NCBI GenBank assembly: GCA_021816565.1
Contig: JAKAXN010000143.1
Location: forward strand, 1-10,260
Reading direction: 5' to 3'
DNA: 10,260 bases
DNA from: Actinomycetes bacterium
Lineage (GTDB): Bacteria; Actinomycetota; Acidimicrobiia; Acidimicrobiales; Palsa-688
In this document: in pieces, positions 6,201 through 10,260 of the stretch
Numbering within the stretch: the stretch's first letter is position 1
How the letters are laid out: each line of letters opens with the position of its first letter
The notes under the pieces: generated by a model
What the model was told of the DNA's origin: nothing
Seen by the model: the letters and a program-made list of their open reading frames with translations, nothing else
Databases searched by the model: none
Made by a program: the position numbers and the translations under genes

Positions 6201-7850
6201 ATGACCGACAGCAGCATCCAAGCCGAGCAGCAGTGGAACCTGGCCGACATATGGGAGGCCATCGCCCGGGTCGCCCCCGACCGGCCGGCCCAGATCTGCG
6301 GTGAGCGCCGCTACAGCTGGGCCGAATTCGACGCCCGGGCCGGGGCCCTGGCCGCCGACATGCACCGGGCCGGCCTGTCCCATCAGGGCAAGGTGGCGGC
6401 TTATCTGCAGAACTCCCCGGAGTACCTGGAGACGTACTTCGCGGCGTTCAAGGTGGCGGCCGCGCCGGTCAACGTCAACTACCGCTACGGCCCCGGCGAG
6501 CTCACCTACCTGCTCGACAATGCCGACGCCGAGGCGGTGGTGTTCCACGCCCGCTTCGCCCCGGTCCTGGAGCAGATCCGCGATCGCCTCCCGCAGGTCC
6601 GGCGCTGGTACGTGGTGGCCGACGGGTCACCCGAGCCCGGTTGGGCGCGGCCCTACGAGCAGGTCGTCACCTCGACCGGGGCGGGGGCCCGGGCGGGGGA
6701 GGGGTGGCCGGAGCGCTCCGGGGACGACCTGCTGCTGCTCTACACCGGTGGCACCACCGGCATGCCCAAGGGCGTGATGTGGCGCCAGGACGACCTGGTC
6801 CGGGTGCTCGGCGGGGGAGGCAACCCGCTGCTCGGGCTGGCCCCGGCGTCGGGCATCGACGAGCTGGCCGGCCGGGTGGCCGAAGGGGTCGGGGCGGTCA
6901 CGTGCCTGCCGGCGTGCCCGCTCATGCACGGGACCGGGCAGTTCAGCGCCTTCATCGCCATGATGCTCGGCGGTTGCATCGACACCATCCCCGACGCCCG
7001 CTTCGACGCCGACCGTCTGTGGCAGACGGTGGAACGCGACGGCGTCAACACCATCGCCATCGTCGGCGACGCCTTCGCCCGCCCCCTGCTGGCCGCCCTC
7101 GACGCCTCCCCGGGCCGCTACGACCTGTCCAGCGTGGTGGTCATCAACTCCTCCGGGGTGATGTGGAGCCAGGAGGTTAAGGACGGGCTTCTCAAGCACA
7201 TGCCCAACGTGATGCTGTTCGACTCCCTCGGGTCGTCCGAGGCGGTGGGCATGGGAGCCAGCCTGGCCGGCGCCGGGGCGTCGGCGTCCACGGCGGCCTT
7301 CTCCCTCGGTGCCGGCGCCCGGGTGGTCGGCCCCGACGACCGGGATGTGGCCCCCGGGTCGGGCGAGGTGGGGATGATCGCCCTGCCCGGGTTCATCCCG
7401 GTGGGCTACTACAAGGACCCGGAGAAGACGGCCCGGACCTTCCGCACCATCGACGGGGCCCGCTACACCATCCCCGGCGACTGCGCCACGGTGGACGCCG
7501 ACGGGGGGATCCACCTGCTGGGGCGGGGATCGGTTGTCATCAACACCGGCGGGGAGAAGGTGTACCCCGAGGAGGTGGAGGAGGTCATCAAGCGGATCCC
7601 GGGGGTGGCCGACGCCGTCTGCGTGGGCGTCCCCGACGAGCGTTTCGGCGAGCGGGTGTGCGCCCTGGTGGAGCTGCAGCCGGAGGCTGCCGTCGGGGCC
7701 GAGGACGTGGTCGAGGCGGTCCGCTCGGACCTGGCCGGCTACAAGGTGCCCCGGGCGGTGCATTTCATCGGGTCCGTCGGCCGCAGCCCGGCCGGCAAGG
7801 TGGACTACCCGGGGCTGAAGCGCCGGGCCGTGGAGCTGGCCGGCTCGTAG
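6201..7850 (+). CDS. Acyl-CoA synthetase (AMP-forming), FadD19-like
   Basis: A 549-residue adenylate-forming ligase that activates a carboxylic acid to its CoA thioester through an acyl-AMP. Motifs: ATP/AMP P-loop YTGGTTGMPKG at 181-191; the adenine-contacting motif DSLGSSE at 341-347; the conserved PGD at 425-427 (aspartate D427, ribose contact); hinge region LGRGSVVINTGGEKVYPEE starting at 440; and the catalytic lysine K533 in RSPAGKVDY. The order and wording (LLYTGGTTGMPKGVMWR, VGYYKDPEKTARTFRTIDG, YKVPRAVHFI) closely follow mycobacterial FadD19 and its relatives, which activate steroid side-chain or other branched acids. The substrate here is not known. The ATG at 6201 follows a G-run of poor spacing, and the N-terminus (NLADIWEAIARVAPDRPAQICG) aligns at the usual family position. 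It is downstream of pdtaR and convergent with the agmatinase gene, 21 bases away. Confidence 0.9.
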   Translation: MTDSSIQAEQQWNLADIWEAIARVAPDRPAQICGERRYSWAEFDARAGALAADMHRAGLSHQGKVAAYLQNSPEYLETYFAAFKVAAAPVNVNYRYGPGELTYLLDNADAEAVVFHARFAPVLEQIRDRLPQVRRWYVVADGSPEPGWARPYEQVVTSTGAGARAGEGWPERSGDDLLLLYTGGTTGMPKGVMWRQDDLVRVLGGGGNPLLGLAPASGIDELAGRVAEGVGAVTCLPACPLMHGTGQFSAFIAMMLGGCIDTIPDARFDADRLWQTVERDGVNTIAIVGDAFARPLLAALDASPGRYDLSSVVVINSSGVMWSQEVKDGLLKHMPNVMLFDSLGSSEAVGMGASLAGAGASASTAAFSLGAGARVVGPDDRDVAPGSGEVGMIALPGFIPVGYYKDPEKTARTFRTIDGARYTIPGDCATVDADGGIHLLGRGSVVINTGGEKVYPEEVEEVIKRIPGVADAVCVGVPDERFGERVCALVELQPEAAVGAEDVVEAVRSDLAGYKVPRAVHFIGSVGRSPAGKVDYPGLKRRAVELAGS

Positions 7851-7851
7851 C

Positions 7852-7867
7852 CCCCGGCCGGCCGGGG
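7852..7867. terminator. GC-rich palindrome between convergent genes, possible bidirectional terminator
   Basis: CCCCGGCCGGCCGGGG is a perfect 16-base palindrome occupying most of the 21 bases between the stops of the acyl-CoA synthetase (7850) and the agmatinase gene (7872). It could fold as a 6-bp G/C stem with a 4-base loop on either transcript. There is no U-tract on either side, so it would be a U-less terminator. The convergent placement favours that reading; chance in GC-rich DNA is the alternative. Confidence 0.4.
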
Positions 7868-7871
7868 TGCG

Positions 7872-8975
7872 CTACCCGCTGGCGGGCGGACGGCGCCGGG
7901 GGTCGAGCAGCGGCCACTCCGGGTCCGGCCGTACCACCCCGGCAGCCTCCCTGCCGGCGGCCTCCCTGCCGGCGGCCTCCCTGCCGGCGGCCGCGCCGTC
8001 CGCCCGCCGGCGCCACGCCAGGCCCGACAGGGCCTCCAGCACCACCCGGTTGGCCAGGTAGGCGGTCACCTCGGCGCTGTCGTAGGGGGGTGACACCTCC
8101 ACCACGTCCATGCCGGCGAGCGGCACCTCCATGGCGATGCGCCGGACCGCGTCCAGCAGCTGGCGGGGGGTGAGGCCGCCCGGCTCGGGGGTGCCCGTGC
8201 CCGGCGCCGAGCCGGGGTCGACCACGTCCACGTCCACCGACAGGAACACCGCGTCGCACCCGTCGACCGCCAGGGCCATGGCCTCGGCCAGGCAGGTGTC
8301 GAGGCCCCGCCGGCCCAGCTCGGTCATCTCGTAGCTGCGCATCCCCTGCCCGGCCATCCAGGCGAGGGTCGCCGGCTCCGGCCAGTACCCCCTCAGCCCG
8401 ATCTGGATGAACCGGTCGCCCCGGGTCGCTCCCGACTCGATCAGCCGGCGCATCGGCGTGCCGTGGCCCACCAGGGAACCGAACTGGGTGTCGCCGGTGT
8501 CGGCGTGGGCGTCGAAGTGGATGACCGACACCCGGCCCCAGCCGACGTGGCGGGCCACCGCCGTCACGTCCGGCCAGGCGATGGTGTGGTCGCCGCCCAG
8601 CACCACCGGCACGGCCCCCGAGGCCGCGACCAGGCCCACCGCGTCCTCCAGCCGCTTCATGGACGCCTCGATCTCGCCGCCCGGCATCAAGATGTCGCCC
8701 ACGTCCACCACCGGCAGCTCCACCAGGGGGTCCACCCCGAGCGCCAGGTGGGGCCGGCTGCCGTCGTGGGGCAGGTAATCGGTCAGCCGGATGGCCTGCG
8801 GGCCGAAGCGGGCCCCGGGCCGGTGCGACGTGCCCCCGTCGTAGGGGGCCCCGACGATCACGGCACCGGCCCCGGCGTAGGAGGCCGGGTCCGCCAGGTC
8901 GGCGGCCGGGACCCCGACGAAGGTGGCGTCGGGGCCGTACATGTTGCCCATCCGGACGCCGTGCTCGTCGGGCAT
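7872..8975 (-). CDS. speB: Agmatinase / ureohydrolase-family protein
   Basis: A cytoplasmic binuclear manganese hydrolase of the arginase/agmatinase family, which cleaves a guanidino group to release urea; agmatine to putrescine is the likeliest reaction. All six family metal ligands are visible: H130 in GGDHT, D155, H157 and D159 in DAHAD, and D248 and D250 in SVDVDVVDP. HGTP (171-174) and GTGTPEPGG are further agmatinase-type motifs, and the N-terminal GAPYDGGTSHRPGARFGP is typical. Related enzymes such as guanidinobutyrase or proclavaminate amidinohydrolase cannot be excluded, so the symbol is provisional. At 367 residues it is about 45 longer than usual because of a low-complexity C-terminal tail with a repeated AAGRE unit. 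The start at 8975 is followed by in-frame ATGs at 8951 and 8942, and none has a strong ribosome binding site. The gene starts 10 bases after the metalloregulator stop, in the same operon. Confidence 0.88.
   Translation of the reverse strand: MPDEHGVRMGNMYGPDATFVGVPAADLADPASYAGAGAVIVGAPYDGGTSHRPGARFGPQAIRLTDYLPHDGSRPHLALGVDPLVELPVVDVGDILMPGGEIEASMKRLEDAVGLVAASGAVPVVLGGDHTIAWPDVTAVARHVGWGRVSVIHFDAHADTGDTQFGSLVGHGTPMRRLIESGATRGDRFIQIGLRGYWPEPATLAWMAGQGMRSYEMTELGRRGLDTCLAEAMALAVDGCDAVFLSVDVDVVDPGSAPGTGTPEPGGLTPRQLLDAVRRIAMEVPLAGMDVVEVSPPYDSAEVTAYLANRVVLEALSGLAWRRRADGAAAGREAAGREAAGREAAGVVRPDPEWPLLDPRRRPPASG
7941..7985 (-). repeat. 15-bp tandem repeat, three copies, in the agmatinase C-terminal tail
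   Basis: Plus-strand units GGCAGCCTCCCTGCC, GGCGGCCTCCCTGCC and GGCGGCCTCCCTGCC lie head to tail. The first has one difference, and a partial fourth copy follows (7986-7992). The unit is in frame and encodes repeated EAAGR near the end of the protein. This looks like replication-slippage expansion, so copy number may vary between strains. Confidence 0.9.
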
Positions 8976-8985
8976 GCCCGGCCGC

Positions 8986-9648
8986 CTAGGCCGCCGTGAC
9001 GAACAGCTGCGAAGCGATGGTCGGGCCGAGGGCGATGGTCCGGGCGCCCAGGTCCAGGATCAGCGTGCCGTCCGGGGCCCGGGAGGCGACCGTCGCCTCG
9101 GTGCCGGGCACGAACCCGTGCATGGACAGGTAGGTGAGCGACTCCTGGTCGAGCTCCACCATCTCGGTCACCCGCTGGAGCCGGACGTGGTCACCCTGGC
9201 GGCTCTCGGCCAGCACCGTGGCCGACGGGTCGGGGGCCGCGCCGGTGCCGGGGATGGGGTTGCCGTGCGGGCAGGTGGTGGGATGCCCGAGGACCTCGAC
9301 CAGGCGGGCCTCCACCTCGTCGGAGATCACGTGCTCCCACCGCCCGGCCTCCACGTGGGCCTTCTCCCACGGCAGGCCGATGATGTCGGTGAGCAGGCGC
9401 TCGGCCAACCGGTGCTTGCGCACCACGCTCTCGGCCACCGACCGGCCCCGCTCGGTCAGCTGGAGCGACCGGCCCTGGCCGTCCAGGTAGCCCTCCTCGC
9501 GCAGCCGCCGGATCATCTCCGACACCGCCGGGGCCGAGTGGCCCAGACGCTCGGCCAGGCGGGCCTGGATGACCACCATCCCTTCCTCGCCCAGTTCGTG
9601 GATGGCCTCCAGGTACTCCTCGAGAGGCGGGTGGAAACCCTCCGGCAT
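8986..9648 (-). CDS. DtxR-family metal-dependent transcriptional repressor (MntR/IdeR-like)
   Basis: A 220-residue cytoplasmic metalloregulator. The winged-helix DNA-binding domain (about 8-70, with RLAERLGHSAPAVSEMIRRL) is followed by the family dimerisation and metal domain, RKHRLAERLLTDIIGLPW and GRWEHVISDEVEARL. A FeoA/SH3-like C-terminal domain (about 150-220) ends in ALGPTIASQLFVTAA. Likely ligands are H79, E83, H98, E105 and H106. The primary-site Cys102 of DtxR/IdeR is Gly102 here and the Met10 position is Glu, while TCPHGNPIPG (125-134) supplies C126 and H128, as in manganese-responsive ScaR/SloR proteins. Manganese sensing is therefore inferred, with iron as the alternative. The ATG at 9648 starts the conserved domain; upstream frame runs antisense to polA and is not coding. 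There is no ribosome binding site, and TAATCT 7 bases upstream suggests a leaderless transcript. The agmatinase gene follows. Confidence 0.9.
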   Translation of the reverse strand: MPEGFHPPLEEYLEAIHELGEEGMVVIQARLAERLGHSAPAVSEMIRRLREEGYLDGQGRSLQLTERGRSVAESVVRKHRLAERLLTDIIGLPWEKAHVEAGRWEHVISDEVEARLVEVLGHPTTCPHGNPIPGTGAAPDPSATVLAESRQGDHVRLQRVTEMVELDQESLTYLSMHGFVPGTEATVASRAPDGTLILDLGARTIALGPTIASQLFVTAA

Positions 9649-9655
9649 GGAGTCG

Positions 9656-9661
9656 AGATTA
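9656..9661 (-). promoter_or_regulatory. Probable -10 element of the DtxR-family gene, leaderless
   Basis: Minus-strand TAATCT, then exactly seven bases (CGACTCC), then the ATG at 9648. This is the TAnnnT-N7-start arrangement known for leaderless actinobacterial transcripts. No Shine-Dalgarno sequence and no clear -35 are seen. Confidence 0.5.
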
Positions 9662-9734
9662 CCGCCGGGCCATTCCCCGGCGGGCGGCCCCGACCGTCCC
9701 CCGGTGGCCGGGCCCGGCCGTCGCCCCACCGGCG

Positions 9735-9740
9735 TACCAT
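9735..9740 (+). promoter_or_regulatory. Probable -10 element of polA, leaderless
   Basis: TACCAT, then exactly seven bases (CGACCCA), then the ATG at 9748, with no Shine-Dalgarno sequence. It mirrors the arrangement of the divergent regulator gene. The position 17 bases upstream, where a -35 would be, falls within the GC palindrome at 9706-9719 and does not resemble TTGACA. Confidence 0.5.
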
Positions 9741-9747
9741 CGACCCA

Positions 9748-10260
9748 ATGGCCCGCCTGATGCTCATCGACGGCAACTCGCTCCTCTACCGCGCGTTCTT
9801 CGCCCTGCCCACCGACATGGCCACCGCCTCCGGGCAGGTGACCAACGCCGTGTACGGCTTCACGTCGATGCTCATCAACCTGATCAAGGACCACCACCCC
9901 GATCAGCTGGTGGCCACCTTCGACCGGCCGGAGCCCACGTTCCGCCACGAGAAGGTCGAGGCCTACAAGGCCGGGCGGGCCGAGACCCCCGACATCCTGC
10001 GCCAGCAGATGGGCCTGGCCCGCCAGTTGATCGAGATCCTGCACGTGCCGCTCGTCGACTGGCCCGGCTTCGAAGCCGACGACGTGATCGCCACCCTGGC
10101 CACCCAGGCCGCCGAGCGGGGCGACGAGGTGATCGTCGTAACCGGGGACCGCGACACCTACCAGCTGGTGCAGGACCCTTCCATCAAGGTCCTGTACAAC
10201 AAGCGGGGGGTCTCCGACTACGTCCTCTACGACGAGGCCGGCATCGAGGCCCGCACCGGG
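9748..10260 (+). CDS. polA: DNA polymerase I, N-terminal 5'-nuclease domain (runs off right edge)
   Basis: The first 171 codons of DNA polymerase I, which removes RNA primers and fills gaps in lagging-strand replication and excision repair. The visible part is the 5'-3' exonuclease (FEN-like) domain. It begins MARLMLIDGNSLLYRAFFAL with metal-binding Asp8. It continues with ATFDRPEPTFRHEKVEAYKAGR, the acidic cluster in GFEADDVIATLA and VTGDRDTYQLV, all canonical nuclease active-site motifs. The ATG at 9748 gives the usual N-terminus directly and is preceded by TACCAT at leaderless spacing. The polymerase domain lies beyond the window, so completeness cannot be judged. PolA is divergent from the metalloregulator and a few kb from pdtaR, as in M. 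tuberculosis, where Rv1629 (polA) follows Rv1626 (pdtaR). Confidence 0.96.
   Translation, partial: MARLMLIDGNSLLYRAFFALPTDMATASGQVTNAVYGFTSMLINLIKDHHPDQLVATFDRPEPTFRHEKVEAYKAGRAETPDILRQQMGLARQLIEILHVPLVDWPGFEADDVIATLATQAAERGDEVIVVTGDRDTYQLVQDPSIKVLYNKRGVSDYVLYDEAGIEARTG

Noticed and set aside
6627..7763. 378-codon open reading frame on the minus strand
   Set aside because: It is antisense to the acyl-CoA synthetase and composed of His/Gly/Arg/Val-rich sequence without domain signals.
9649..10044. Upstream extension of the DtxR-family gene to a start at 10044
   Set aside because: The extension runs antisense through the 5'-nuclease domain of polA and adds no recognisable domain; the conserved winged helix begins right after the ATG at 9648.
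1..10260. CRISPR array, tRNA/rRNA genes, insertion sequence or phage island
   Set aside because: No spaced direct repeats, transposase or integrase motifs, terminal inverted repeats or RNA-gene signatures were seen. Coding character is even across the window.

Overview
The window is very GC-rich DNA, densely coded, with GTG and TTG starts, third-position G/C bias that produces long antisense reading frames, and genes typical of Actinobacteria: an MprAB-like two-component pair, a PdtaR-type ANTAR regulator, a FadD19-like acyl-CoA synthetase and a DtxR-family metalloregulator. The PdtaR and polA genes lie a few kb apart, as they do in Mycobacterium tuberculosis (Rv1626 and Rv1629). The proteins diverge enough from mycobacterial ones that I infer a deeper actinobacterial lineage, perhaps Acidimicrobiia. 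This placement is an inference and was not tested.

Layout. (1) Positions 1-2706, minus strand: a branched-chain amino acid (or similar amide/urea/short-acid) ABC importer operon read livG-livF-livH-livM, with short gaps or overlaps. livM runs off the left edge, and no binding-protein gene (livK) is inside the window. (2) 2877-5113, minus strand: a response regulator and its sensor kinase, joined by a GTGA stop/start overlap and closely resembling MprA/MprB. (3) 5193-7850, plus strand: a 100-residue helical-hairpin protein of unknown function, then the ANTAR regulator pdtaR, followed 17 bases later by a FadD19-like acyl-CoA synthetase. (4) 7872-9648, minus strand: a DtxR-family metal-dependent repressor followed 10 bases later by an agmatinase-family ureohydrolase. 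A GC-rich perfect palindrome separates this unit from the convergent acyl-CoA synthetase. (5) 9748 to the right edge, plus strand: the start of polA (5'-nuclease domain), divergent from the metalloregulator.

How the parts may work together. Most of the window is housekeeping and regulatory. The points worth a second look are: the pairing of a metalloregulator, whose visible residues fit the manganese-type branch, with an enzyme of a Mn-dependent family; back-to-back apparently leaderless promoters (TAnnnT, seven bases, ATG) for that regulator and for polA; the unidentified small coiled-coil protein next to pdtaR; and an RNA-binding-type ANTAR regulator apparently co-transcribed with an acyl-CoA synthetase. 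I see no tRNA, rRNA, CRISPR array, insertion sequence or prophage gene. No stretch over 300 bases lacks a gene. I did not find a clearly new multi-gene system.
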